Positions 43,465-52,343 of a stretch of DNA of 64,000 bases are shown piece by piece (the first letter of the stretch is position 1; every line of letters starts with the position of its first letter). The translations under genes and the position numbers were made by a program. The stretch is from Streptomyces agglomeratus (GTDB lineage: Bacteria > Actinomycetota > Actinomycetes > Streptomycetales > Streptomycetaceae): NCBI RefSeq assembly GCF_001746415.1, contig NZ_MEHJ01000001.1, forward strand, positions 7,632,501 to 7,696,500, in the 5' to 3' direction. The notes under the pieces were generated by a model, which made no database searches, was not told where the DNA came from, and saw nothing but the letters and a program-made list of their open reading frames with translations.

Positions 43465-44893
43465 ACGATCTGACTCACAGCGGCACGCATCCGGCCCGGG
43501 CGACTCGGACTTCTGGCTATGTTGATTTCCGGGAACTGTTCGACAAAGCCACGGCCCCAAGACGGTCCGCCGCTGGTTGCACGGCTCCATCAGCTTGGGC
43601 CCGGACGAGCTGGAAGCCCATGGGGGACAGGGCCGCAAGCGGAGCATCACCGAGACGGAACGCTCAAGGATGAAGTCCCCTCGCAGGACGGGCATTCGCC
43701 GGGGTCGACCGGCGGCTCATCGGCCGGCAGCCGACCCGCCGACAGTAGATCGCGGACGCGCTGCCCGTCTTCGTGGCCGACTACGAAGAGGTCCGCGGGT
43801 AACCGCCGGGGGAGCGGGCCGCCTGCGCACTGGACCGGCAGGCCGCTGACCAGACGCGCCCGCCGAAGCGCAAGGCGCCGCAGTCGCCGTCCGAACTGCG
43901 CGCCGGTGGCGGAAGTTGGCGATCCGGACATTCGGCGCCTGCACCACAGCGAAGCCCCCAGGAGCAGTTGAGACCGCCGCCGGGGGCGACGCCCCGGCTT
44001 GGTCCCGGTACAGCACCTACACACGGGAAGCGACCGGCAAATGGCTGCCCGGCGGTCAGCGTCGTGCCCCGACTCGCCTCAGCAGGCGCGCCGCTGGGTG
44101 CCCACCGAGGCGGGCCGCATGAGCGCACCCACCGCCAGCACCGCCCCAGCCCGAGGCAGAGTCGCCTCCATGGGGACCGCTGCGTTGGATGGAGCCTGTG
44201 GCCCTACGACGAGGGAGTTATTCGCCAGGCTGCCGGCCTGGATGAAGTCCGCGGGCAACCGGGACGTTGTGCCGGCGGGGCTGACGCCCCTCCGAGACCT
44301 CGCTCGGCGCTCAACCCCCGCCGACCGCTCCGACGCGGCCCACGAACGAGGCGGCCGCCCGCGCCACCACGGCAGCTTGCTCTTTCGTGGGCGGCCCATT
44401 CTAAGGAGCTGGCCAGCACCCGTACTGGCGGTCGACGTCGCCGCGCTGTGCTGCGTCGCCACGGACCAGGCATGGTGCGGTATATGCGTCCGCGCCTGGA
44501 CCAGCGGATGGAGAGCGAGAGGTTGCGGTCCGGACGACTGCAACATCTGGTGTCAGAGGTGCAGCGGCGGCTCGTGGATGCTCGCGGTACGGCGCAAGCC
44601 CTTGGAGCTGTCGACTCAAGACAGGCCCCCTTGGTGAGAGAGACGGGCACCGCCCCCGCACCGGCGCCGGCAGTCCCCACCTGGCCCTCAAGAGCTCCGC
44701 CTGGGCGAGGAGGATGCCCGGCGCGGCCGGCGCTCCAACTGGACTACGGGCAGGGCCAGCTCGCCATCATCGGCACGCACGGCCGTTAACTGCGCGAGTG
44801 CACGCCTGGTGAACTGCGAGCCTCCGAACGGATGCGTACGACGCGGCCGCGGCCGACCGTCCGTGCGGCACCGACGTCCCGCGTCGCTTGTCG
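43465..44893. other. Degenerate, gene-free interval
   Basis: About 1.4 kb. Open frames on both strands are proline/arginine-rich and change identity repeatedly; none has a ribosome site plus a domain. It includes the second copy of the repeat described at 31915-31998 (here about 44008-44093). Probably a graveyard of mobile or deleted genes. Confidence 0.4.
44008..44093 (+). repeat. Degenerate repeat, copy B (partner at 31915-31998)
   Basis: Shares GGTACAGCACCT, CGGCAAATGGCT and CGACTCGCCTCAG with copy A. Reading on, this copy continues in the QMA/RSAS/DSPQ frame as QARRWVPTEAG, slightly longer than copy A, which ends in a stop. Confidence 0.6.
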
Positions 44894-45304
44894 TCAGGAG
44901 CGGTTGATCATTTTTTTGATCTCGGGAGGCAGCTCCTTGCCGGAGTCGATAACGACCAGGCGGACGTCGTCTGGCGAGTCGCCCACCGCGATGGCGAGGG
45001 CAGGGTCTACGCCCTCGACTGTGTAGGCGGTAGTCGACGAGGCCGTGGTTTTGCCATCGGAATTGTCGTTCGGCGTGTCGTCGCACGGCGGACGGGAAGC
45101 GGCGCCGAGCTCGTCCCCGACAGAGATATCGGTGTTGTCGGCAATGTACCTACGCTTGTCGTACTCGACCATGAACGCGCAGGTCGACGCGGATTCACCG
45201 CCGCCGCCCGACGAGGACGCGCAGCCCACGGACAACGTGGTGATGGCTGCCGCCACCAGCATCCACGCAGACTTGGCATTGCCGAATAGAAGTACCGGTT
45301 TCAT
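44894..45304 (-). CDS. Small lipoprotein, DUF6281-like
   Basis: 136 residues. The signal peptide ends in the lipobox TLSVGC (cysteine about residue 28), then a serine/glycine spacer SSSGGGGESAS. The mature domain has two cysteines (STCAFMVEYDKRRY and RPPCDDTPNDN), the pattern of the small DUF6281-type lipoproteins of Streptomyces. C-terminal part: AVGDSPDDVRLVVIDSGKELPPEIKKMI. Exposed on the outer face of the membrane; role unknown. Confidence 0.7.
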   Translation of the reverse strand: MKPVLLFGNAKSAWMLVAAAITTLSVGCASSSGGGGESASTCAFMVEYDKRRYIADNTDISVGDELGAASRPPCDDTPNDNSDGKTTASSTTAYTVEGVDPALAIAVGDSPDDVRLVVIDSGKELPPEIKKMINRS

Positions 45305-45960
45305 TGGTTCAACTCCTCCAGGAGCATCAGCTCCGGCTCAGTAGTTGCTGCGAAGGCTAAGGGCGTAACCCTTGCCGGCGGTTCTAGTTTGCGCCGCCGG
45401 GGAGTCCACCAGTCGTCGGCCCGTCCGCGCCGCGCCCGCCACGACGCGGCGCGGGACGGGCCGCTGGTCCGAGGCTGCCGCCATAGACGGCGAAGCCGCG
45501 CGTCCGAGCCTCAGGACACGGCCATGCCTGGCTGTTCGCTCCGCTGGGGTGCTGCCGCCAGGCGGGATGTCCATCACGAGGGTGCGTTGTTCGCTCCCGC
45601 CGGCGGAACGCGTGACGCGCGGCGGCACTGTGCGGCCGCGCGGCCGGTCTGCGGCCAGGTGTCGTCTTCGGGCCTTGCGGCGCCCGGCGCGCCGACCAGG
45701 GAGTCCCGCGATGAGCGAGCAGGCCACCCGCCTTCCCGGCGACGGGCGCGCCGTGCTGACCGAGGAGGGAGGGGACATTTACGCCCCGGCCTGTAGGCAG
45801 CCGGTCACCGACCCGATTGCGGGGAGGGGACGAAGACCCCCATGGAGGGGCGACAGGCGCCGCCCGCCCTCGCAGTCCCCACCTGGTCCTGCGGGAGCTC
45901 TGCCGGGGGATGGCGCAAGCTCTGCGCTGGTGGCTTCAGTCCTGCCTTCGCTTTGTATCG
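45305..45960. other. Gene-free interval upstream of the GntR operon
   Basis: About 655 bases; only arginine/proline-rich shadow frames. The right end leads into the AT-rich operator of the following operon. Confidence 0.3.
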
Positions 45961-46017
45961 ATCATTTGACACAAGATCGCGACCAGGTCATCTTGTACCC
46001 ATCACTTGATACAAGAC
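45961..46017 (+). promoter_or_regulatory. Repeated GntR/YtrA operator and promoter
   Basis: Two copies of a related 17-base sequence, ATCATTTGACACAAGAT (45961-45977) and ATCACTTGATACAAGAC (46001-46017), are exactly 40 bases (about four helical turns) apart. An inverted repeat TCTTGTA (45991-45997) / TACAAGA (46010-46016) overlaps the second. TTGACA in copy 1 may serve as -35. The transcribed operon encodes a GntR regulator. Confidence 0.7.
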
Positions 46018-46036
46018 GATCTGAGGGGATCTCCAG

Positions 46037-46831
46037 ATGCTCGACACGGTCCCGCTCCAGTCCCGGTTCCTCGACCACGCTGACCACTACGCCCGTTGGT
46101 CCGGTCTGGCCATCGGCATCGTGTCCGCACAGCAGTTGGTCACGATGGAGAGCGACGACATCACGATGCCCCTCGTGTTCGCCATCACCGCTTTCGGCCT
46201 CTGCGCGGTGGGCGGTGTCATGCTCGGCGACGCCCTGACCCTGCGCCCCCAGGAAGCGGTACGCACCGCGAGTCTCGCCCCGCGTCTGGTCCGAGACCAA
46301 GTGCCACCCCGTATGGCGCCCCTGCTCATTGTGCAGGCGGCGTCCCTCGTCGCTCTGCTGGTGATCTGCGCGGTCACGGCCTCCTCCGGCTCGGACCGGA
46401 CAGGCAGAGCGGGGCGTGTCATCACCGTCACCTGCGAAGGGATGGGCGCATCCCTCGGTCCCTGGCCCGGCCTGTACTACAGCGGCCCGATGTTCGCCGC
46501 CCTCGCGGTCGCAACCCCCGTCTGCGTCTGGGCCCTGCGCCGTATCGCCCACGGCCCGGGCGACGACCAACAGCGCCGCGACCGCGCGTGGGCGATCACC
46601 GGAGCCTGGGGGCTGCTGGTGTCGAGCCAGGTGCTGCTCGTCGTTCTCATGATCTTCGTCGCGCTTACTGAGAATGCCTGCGCCGGCCCGCTGGGCGCCG
46701 CCACCGTCGTGGTGATCTGCCCCCTGGGCCTGCTGAGCCTGTTCACCTTCGGATGGTCCCTGGTCACCGTGGTGGCACCCCGAGCGGTTGACGACAAGGC
46801 AGTCGCCGATTGGACTTTTGACCATGAGTGA
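46037..46831 (+). CDS. Multi-pass membrane protein of the GntR operon
   Basis: 264 residues, ATG 46037 after GAGGGG. About six hydrophobic segments (for example LVFAITAFGLCAVGGVMLGDAL, LLIVQAASLVALLVICAV, AWAITGAWGLLVSSQVLLVVLMIFVAL, VICPLGLLSLFTFGWSLV). No transporter or enzyme motif. It overlaps the downstream GntR gene by eight bases and is cotranscribed with it from the operator at 45961-46017. Classic YtrA systems regulate an ABC transporter; here the only partner is this protein. Confidence 0.75.
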   Translation: MLDTVPLQSRFLDHADHYARWSGLAIGIVSAQQLVTMESDDITMPLVFAITAFGLCAVGGVMLGDALTLRPQEAVRTASLAPRLVRDQVPPRMAPLLIVQAASLVALLVICAVTASSGSDRTGRAGRVITVTCEGMGASLGPWPGLYYSGPMFAALAVATPVCVWALRRIAHGPGDDQQRRDRAWAITGAWGLLVSSQVLLVVLMIFVALTENACAGPLGAATVVVICPLGLLSLFTFGWSLVTVVAPRAVDDKAVADWTFDHE

Positions 46832-47246
46832 CCCCGCCGTCCGCGTCGACACCACTAGCCAGGTACCTCCGTACGAGCAGATCCGCGCCCAGATGGCCGC
46901 GCTGATCCGCACCGGCCGGCTGGTCGAGGGCGAGCGCCTGCCGACCGTGCGCCAACTCGCCGCCGATCTCGGTCTGGCGCCGGGCACCGTGGCCCGCGCC
47001 TACCGCGAGCTGGAGGCCGCGGAACTGATCCTCACCCGCCGTGGCGCCGGCACCCGGGTCGCCGTACTCCCGTCCAAGCCGCACGCGCCCGATGCCAACC
47101 AACTCAGCACTCTCGCACGAGACTTCACCTCAGCCGCCCGAGCGCTCGGCGCCGACACCGAGGACATCCTGACAGCCGTCCGCGACGCACTTGACCCAGG
47201 GACCCGCCCTCCCCCCTTCGGCCACAGCCGACAGCGGAACGGGTAA
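46824..47246 (+). CDS. GntR-family (YtrA subfamily) transcriptional regulator
   Basis: 140 residues from ATG 46824, overlapping the end of the membrane-protein gene. Compact YtrA type: PPYEQIRAQMAALIRTGRLVEGERLPTVRQLAADLGLAPGTVARAYRELEAAELILTRRGAGTRV is the full winged helix, followed by a short C-terminal helix (LARDFTSAARALGADTEDILTAVRDAL) for dimerisation and no large effector domain. Likely autorepressor of its operon through the repeated site at 45961-46017. Confidence 0.92.
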   Translation: MSDPAVRVDTTSQVPPYEQIRAQMAALIRTGRLVEGERLPTVRQLAADLGLAPGTVARAYRELEAAELILTRRGAGTRVAVLPSKPHAPDANQLSTLARDFTSAARALGADTEDILTAVRDALDPGTRPPPFGHSRQRNG

Positions 47247-47312
47247 CCCCAAGAAGGCCGAGGCGTGGGCGCAAGTCACAGCGCCTGGTGCGCCGTGTCA
47301 TGTTCCTGAGCT

Positions 47313-47620
47313 GTGCACCGGGCGCGCAGCGCGGCCTCGGCGGCGAAGGGGCCGTATCCGTTGGCGATGGAGGTCCGCGACGAGCTCGGAGAGCTGTTCC
47401 CGGATGCCGAGTTCGCCCAGGCGTTCGGGGCACGGGGCAGGCAAGGGCGGGGTCTTGCCCCAAGGCCCTGCTTCGCATCCACGCAGTGAGCTGGTCGCAG
47501 TGGCAGCGCAGGCACCAAGCCATCGCCCGCCACGGCCGCTACCGGCGACGCCTCCACTCGCTGGAAGGACGGTCCGGCAAGACCGCCCCTGGCGCACCCT
47601 CAGGGCACTACATTTCGAAC
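47313..47620 (+). pseudogene. Transposase fragments (IS1182-like N-terminus, then another IS tail)
   Basis: In the frame starting at 47313 the sequence reads AKGPYPLAMEVRDELGELFPDAEFAQAFGARGR, the N-terminal signature of IS1182-type transposases. It then decays. Further on, in another frame, VSWSQWQRRHQAIARHGRYRRRL resembles the C-terminal tail of IS701/IS4-type transposases. Neither is complete; this is a scar of two overlapping IS remnants. Confidence 0.65.
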
Positions 47621-47696
47621 GACACCTCTGACCAGGCCAGATAGCGAAACGCTGCTGGAGTACTAGGTGCTTGGGGCCATCCGACAGTGTTGACGT

Positions 47697-47972
47697 TCAG
47701 CGGTCATTCACAATCGTCTCTTCCAGCGTGCACGGTCGGCAGATCCCAGGCGGGTCTTCGTAGACCCCGCACGTGCCGTCACCCTCCATGATGATCCGGA
47801 TGTTGTCGAAAACAAACCGTGCTTGCTTCGGTCGGTACTTGCCCTCCTCGCCCCGCACATGCCCCATGGTGATCTCGTGGATCTCCCGGAGTTTTGCATC
47901 GACCTCCCGCGTCAACGCGCGCACGTGCTCGAGTTCCTTGTCTTCGAGCCGAACCGTATTCTGGGCGGCCAT
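47697..47972 (-). CDS. Small hypothetical protein, 91 residues
   Basis: ATG at 47972 with AGAGAGGACTCGAGG as strong ribosome region. N-terminal two-thirds is a long amphipathic helix (LEDKELEHVRALTREVDAKLREIHEITMGHVR), the C-terminus has three cysteines (GTCGVYEDPPGICRPCTLEE). Such a helix-plus-cysteine tail could bind metal or dimerise. It is not recognised. The frame remains open upstream for 270 codons, but the upstream part is not coding in this frame. Confidence 0.6.
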   Translation of the reverse strand: MAAQNTVRLEDKELEHVRALTREVDAKLREIHEITMGHVRGEEGKYRPKQARFVFDNIRIIMEGDGTCGVYEDPPGICRPCTLEETIVNDR

Positions 47973-48337
47973 CCTCGAGTCCTCTCTCCGAAGTGATCGA
48001 TTGCGTTGCCGTCGACGCGGCTGTTTCCACCCGGCTCCGACTTGACTTCCAGGCTCGTGCGGCTGGTTGCTGACGTCCAGCTCAGCTACTCCGAACGACT
48101 TGCTCCCTGAATGCCAGCCGACATCGCGGACGCCATCGTTCGCCTCAGCGGGGTGAGCACGGAGAAGGGGCGGTAGAGCAACATTTCGGGTGCGCCATGC
48201 AGTGGATTGGGCCATCCGTGGGCTGGCCCCACGTAGCCCGCATGGGCCAGCGAGGGGTTCGGGGAGGTCTGCCTTCAGGTAGCCGGGACCGGGCCGGCGC
48301 GTCGTCAGTAGCGGCAGTCGCGTCCGGCGCCGCACTG

Positions 48338-48596
48338 CTAGCCGGAGAAGCCGCCTTCGCGGGGATGCTCGACGTCGTGGTCGAACTGGAGGACCCCAGG
48401 CCACCCAGGCGATGAAGGCGATGCAGAGGGTGAGTCCGGCCCACAGGGCCAGCTTCTTCACAAAGCCGCCGGGGCCCGCGTCGTCCCCGTGGGCGCCGGG
48501 TGCGTCCCCGCTCCGGACCTTGCTGGGGAGCGCCGGACAGGCGGCGTCGGCCGGCTCCGGCTGCGGCCGTCCAGCCCCGGTGTGCCGCCCCGTCAT
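48338..48596 (-). pseudogene. Small single-pass membrane protein with a 1-base frameshift
   Basis: From ATG 48596: MTGRHTGAGRPQPEP, a polar stretch, then KLALWAGLTLCIAFIAWVAW as one membrane helix. Directly after this the frame becomes arginine-rich noise. If one G of the GGGG run (CCCC 48394-48397 on the plus strand) is removed, the frame continues as VLQFDHDVEHPREGGFSG and stops at 48338, a natural C-terminus. Either a recent loss-of-function mutation or a sequence error. Confidence 0.55.
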
Positions 48597-48879
48597 GAGC
48601 GGGCCGTCATCTCGTCGGACGAGCCGGACACGTTGAAGTCCTGGGCCATGCGGCGGGCCCAGGCGCGTTGGTGTCCTTCGTCCCGGCTGGCCACGCACTC
48701 TGCTCGTCCGTGGCCTACCCCGGCTCAAGCCGGAGGCGGGCCGTTCGGGTAGAGCCCCTGCAGCCAACAGTGCGGCAGGTAACCGGCTGGCTCACCCGTC
48801 ACCCCGCAGCCCTGACCGATGAAGACCGCGCCTGACTCCTGGGCACTTTGAGAAGGTCGATTACGGCGCGGGGCGCCTG

Positions 48880-49686
48880 TCAGGGACGCGGGGCTTTCTC
48901 ACCATGCACGGCCGTGTATTCGGCCGCGAGCCAAGAGCCAAGGTCGTTGATGAGCATCTCGAACACCGCCGGGTCGGATGAGGGCACACGTCCAGTGGAC
49001 GCGGCGACACGCATTTGATCGACGCGCTCGCGGTAGTAGCGGCCGAAGAGCTCGGCGGACTGGTCGAGGTCGCTGGTCCAGCCGCCCCAACGGGGCATGA
49101 TCAGGGTGAAACCTGTGCGGACGATGCGACGACCAACAAGACGGCTGAGGGACCGGCGGTCGGCGTCCGTCGTGGCTTCAGCTGCTTTGGCACGCCAGCG
49201 CGGCAGCACGCGGGCAAGGTCACCGTTGGTCTCCCGCGCGAGTAGGGCTGTAGGTCGGTACCGGGGCAGTTGTTCTGCGAGGTCAGGGCCCAGCAACGGG
49301 GTACAGAGGCACGCAATGAAGAACCCGCCATCGTGCCGGTCGACGTCGCTGAGCAGAGACCGCGTACTGGTCAGCAAGATCCCGACGCCATCAAGCTGCG
49401 GGAATGCACCGTCGAGCACGACCTCGATGGCTCTGGCGTCAGCACGGTCGCCTTCGGTGGGCTCACCGTACAGGGCGAGCTGGAGGTCGAGGTCGGAGAC
49501 TCCAGGGGTGGCGGTGCCACGGGGGATGCTGCCGTAGAGGTAGGCGCTGTGCAGGCGCGTACCGTCAAACGTCTCGGTGATGCGAGCGCGGGCGGCATCG
49601 ACGACGGGAACGAACGCTGCCCGCACTCGGTCCAGTGCGCCTTCGCGTGCGATCGTCCCGTCGCGGTTCAGTCCTCGTTCATCCAT
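48880..49686 (-). CDS. Nucleotidyltransferase-fold protein (aminoglycoside adenylyltransferase-like)
   Basis: 268 residues from ATG 49686. The NTase motif GSIPRGTATPGVSDLDLQLAL (about 51-71) has the GS-x-RG and the D-x-D catalytic pair of the Pol-beta superfamily; a third acidic residue follows in the same domain. The rest is helical (YRPTALLARETNGDLARVLPRWRAKAAE) as in DUF4111 or AadA-type enzymes. It probably transfers a nucleotide to a small molecule or protein. Residues upstream of the ATG are not supported. Confidence 0.75.
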   Translation of the reverse strand: MDERGLNRDGTIAREGALDRVRAAFVPVVDAARARITETFDGTRLHSAYLYGSIPRGTATPGVSDLDLQLALYGEPTEGDRADARAIEVVLDGAFPQLDGVGILLTSTRSLLSDVDRHDGGFFIACLCTPLLGPDLAEQLPRYRPTALLARETNGDLARVLPRWRAKAAEATTDADRRSLSRLVGRRIVRTGFTLIMPRWGGWTSDLDQSAELFGRYYRERVDQMRVAASTGRVPSSDPAVFEMLINDLGSWLAAEYTAVHGEKAPRP

Positions 49687-49754
49687 GCGGCTACTGTGCC
49701 TCGTGCTGTTACGTGCTGCCGAGCGGATTTCCGACACGGTATGCCGTCCGTGAG

Positions 49755-49920
49755 TCTTTCGCCTTTTCAAGCAGACGCTCGGGTGGGCTAAGCCCCGGCT
49801 CCGCACTTCGGATACGGCCGACCGATGGACCTAACGGGTGTTCGCCGCCTATGCCCAGCTGCGCCAGCCGAACAAACTCATGCCCGCTCGGGTCCGTCGA
49901 GGGTTCAAAAACGGGCATAG
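49755..49920 (+). pseudogene. Remnant of the IS701/IS4-like transposase C-terminus
   Basis: Read across frames the sequence gives FKQTLGWAKPRLRT, ADRWT, a TAA stop, then VFAAYAQLRQPNKLMPARVRRGF. The same order occurs in the intact transposase at 26588-28024 (FKQTLGWTAPKLRE, ADRWTWLVIAAHTQLRLARPL, ARVRRGF). A premature stop and gaps show an old dead copy. Confidence 0.8.
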
Positions 49921-50267
49921 TTGCAGCATTCGCCGGAGGGGGTATTGATGTCTACATACGTCTCAGGGGCGGTCGCCGATGAGCCACCGTGAGCAGCCGT
50001 CTGCTGGGTTGCTGTCACCCGCCATGACTTGGCTCACCCGCAGGCAGCCAGCGCTGGGCCTGGGGTCTGGGTGGGAGAAACAAGCGACAACCTCTGCACG
50101 GCCCTGGGCAGGCTATCGAGTTGGGTACTGCTCATCTCACTCGGGAGTGTTCAAGGGCGCACGAACCGTTGTGGGACCCGACCGCTGGCGGGAATCGCTC
50201 TTGCTCGGCAGTGACCATCCAGGACCGGTCATCGCGTACTGGCAGACAGGGGTAAGGGCCGGAGCGG
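49921..50267. other. Interval without recognised gene
   Basis: About 345 bases after the transposase scar; no credible reading frame or structure. Confidence 0.3.
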
Positions 50268-50783
50268 CTAGGCCCCCTCTTGACGAACCGCCTCGACGAA
50301 CTCGCTCATGCTTGTCCAGTAATCATCTATGGCCTGGAAATACGCCGACGGCTCACAAATGCCGGCGGCTATGTCTCCGAGCGTCATGTACACCGTTCGA
50401 GATGTGACGAACACTCTGTGACCTGCGTCGACTGTCATGCTTGGACCGTCGAGGGCGACAACCTGACAGCGATGCCGAAAGGGCCCGAAGACTTCTCGAA
50501 GCCGTTCCCGGTGCTCTTCGAGGCGTAATCGACGATGCTCTGGGTCTTCGATCTCCAGAAGAGGCGGCGTTTTGCGGTATTCGACACCCATGAGATGAGC
50601 CTGCTCGATGAACGCGAGATACGAGGCCCGCCTTGTCTCGCGTCGTCGTGCCTCTTCCTGCGTTGCCGCCGCCACCTCTGCCTGTAACCGAGCGGCCTGC
50701 GTGTGTCCTCGGCTCGTCACCCAGCTGGCGATCACCGCTGTGCCACCTGTAAGCACCGCCACCCACAGCCCTGCGTCCCCCAT
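50268..50783 (-). CDS. Small membrane-anchored hypothetical protein
   Basis: 171 residues from ATG 50783. One N-terminal membrane helix (LWVAVLTGGTAVIASWVTS), then a long coiled-coil-like stretch (AARLQAEVAAATQEEARRRETRR) and a helical domain (ASYLAFIEQAHLMG, EIEDPEHRRLRLEEHRERLREVF, YFQAIDDYWTSMSEFVEAV). A similar organisation is seen in orphan proteins of Streptomyces mobile regions. No enzymatic motif; cytoplasmic part presumably interacts with a partner. Confidence 0.65.
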   Translation of the reverse strand: MGDAGLWVAVLTGGTAVIASWVTSRGHTQAARLQAEVAAATQEEARRRETRRASYLAFIEQAHLMGVEYRKTPPLLEIEDPEHRRLRLEEHRERLREVFGPFRHRCQVVALDGPSMTVDAGHRVFVTSRTVYMTLGDIAAGICEPSAYFQAIDDYWTSMSEFVEAVRQEGA

Positions 50784-50954
50784 GACATAGCAGTGTGGCT
50801 CTTCACGCTTGCTCGCAACAGCCCCAAGTCAGCATCTGCCGCCAAACGCAGTCACCAAACCGAGGGTGGGCGGTCGCGTCGATGGGCACGATGGGAGGTG
50901 GCCAGTCGACCGGGACGGCAGAGGGAAACGTGGCATCGCTGCGGTTGCGTCCAC

Positions 50955-51500
50955 GATTGCTTGGTGCACTGTGCGGAGCAGGTTCTGGCTGTGGTCGTCT
51001 GGCTCCCTGGCCCGGTCTATCCGTCACATACGTCGCACGAGCTGGGTCAGGTGGCCAGTCGAGAGAAGCGGGTGGAGCTGCGACAAGCGCAGTCCAAGGT
51101 CCAGAACGGCTTCCGCAGCCAACTACTCCAAGCACGGGCCGGCTTGGTGGTCGTGGCTGGTGCAGCGGTCGGCTGGCAACAACTCCGTCTCGCCCGGGAG
51201 GGAGAGATAACGGAACGCTTCACGCGGGCCATCGATCATCTGGGTAGTGACACGCTTGCTGTTCGGTCAGGGGGCATTTACGCCTTGGAGCGTGTCGCCA
51301 AGAACTCCCTGGCGGACCGGCCGACGTCACCCAAATTTTGGGAGTGTTCATCCGCGAACACGCTCCCTGGCACGTTGGCGCCCCGAACGGACCGGATCAT
51401 CCCGGCCCCACCTTGGATGATCAGCTGCGCCGCAAGCACAGCCGACCAGGACCACGGCATTAGCCGTCACGGGCCGTGCCGTCGGTGGGGATCCAAACGA
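50955..51500 (+). pseudogene. Decayed N-terminal part of a pentapeptide-repeat-type membrane protein
   Basis: The first frame reads ARAGLVVVAGAAVGWQQLRLAREGEITERFTRAIDHLGSDTLAVRSGGIYALERVAKNSLADRP, the conserved N-terminal region that precedes pentapeptide repeats in many actinobacterial proteins. One base out of frame it continues VTQILGVFIREHAPWHVGAPNGP, and a later fragment AVTGRAVGGDPNDPL fits another frame. At least two frameshifts; the repeat domain itself is missing. Confidence 0.75.
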
Positions 51501-51642
51501 CCCGTTGGCGGCCTACCTCAAGCGGCGGCGACCGCCGATGGATCAGGTCCGGCGGCACCGACCACCGCACGGTGGAGCCAGTCACCGCTGCCCGCGACGA
51601 GAACGGACGGGGCTGTGACGGACGAGGTGCCCGGCTGGCCGG

Positions 51643-52179
51643 TCATTGCGGGTAGAGCGCCGCGAGCTGGGGCAGCCGGGCGGCCACTTCTCCGTGGTTG
51701 CCGAAGTCGAAGTCCCAGGCGGGATCGAGGGCGGGATAGTTGATCGTGAAGGCATCGTCGGGCATATCCGTACCGGTTGCCTTCTCATAGGCGTCCCAGG
51801 CGATGCTCAGGGACTGCTCGCCCTCCAGCTCCATTTCTTCGGCTGCTGCCGCGTGGACAGCGGGCAGCTTCGCGAGACGGTCGGCGTCTGCGACGGCCTG
51901 TTCGAAGGCTGTGCGGCCCTGGGCGATCAGCCAGCCGCGGAAGTAGTCGAAGCCGTCGTCGGAGCACCCGCCGTTGATGAGGTACGCCGCAGCCCAGAGC
52001 GGGGCTTGATAGGAAGTGGCCATGAGATCCCACAGAATCTGCTGGGCGTCGAGGATCTGCTGGGGCTCACGGGTGGCCAGCAGCGCGGTGGCCTGGGCTG
52101 CGACTTCGTCGGCATCGCAAGAGTCGACGGCTTGGATACGAGCTTGTTCGATGAGGTTCCAGAACTGTTCGGTATGCAT
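51643..52179 (-). CDS. DUF4240-domain protein
   Basis: 178 residues from ATG 52179 (an in-frame ATG at 52191 would add four). The DUF4240 pattern is complete: TEQFWNLIEQAR at the N-terminus, ILDAQQILWDLMATSYQAPLWAAAYLINGGCSDDGFDYFRGWLIAQGRTAFEQAVADADRLA in the middle and PAWDFDFGNHGEVAARLPQLAALY at the end. Members are single-domain proteins often found near toxin-immunity or orphan loci. Function not established. Confidence 0.88.
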   Translation of the reverse strand: MHTEQFWNLIEQARIQAVDSCDADEVAAQATALLATREPQQILDAQQILWDLMATSYQAPLWAAAYLINGGCSDDGFDYFRGWLIAQGRTAFEQAVADADRLAKLPAVHAAAAEEMELEGEQSLSIAWDAYEKATGTDMPDDAFTINYPALDPAWDFDFGNHGEVAARLPQLAALYPQ

Positions 52180-52343
52180 GATGCACAGCATGGCACCCAG
52201 GTCGGACAACGAGACCGGCCTGAAGTCACCTGTACCCGGCCCTCCGTGACAGCCGAGCACCGGCCGGGCTGCCGGAATTCCGCTGGGCCCTGTCGTTATC
52301 GGCCGTTACTGTGCGACCCAGGACCCGAGGGAAGGGTGGGCCG

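Noticed and set aside
45372..46238. A 288-residue plus-strand ORF upstream of the GntR operon
   Set aside because: Arginine/proline-rich, runs through the operator and into the membrane protein in another frame; no ribosome site.
47697..48767. A single 356-residue minus-strand protein
   Set aside because: The frame happens to stay open across two unrelated small genes; the middle part is arginine/leucine noise, and each small gene has its own start and natural end.
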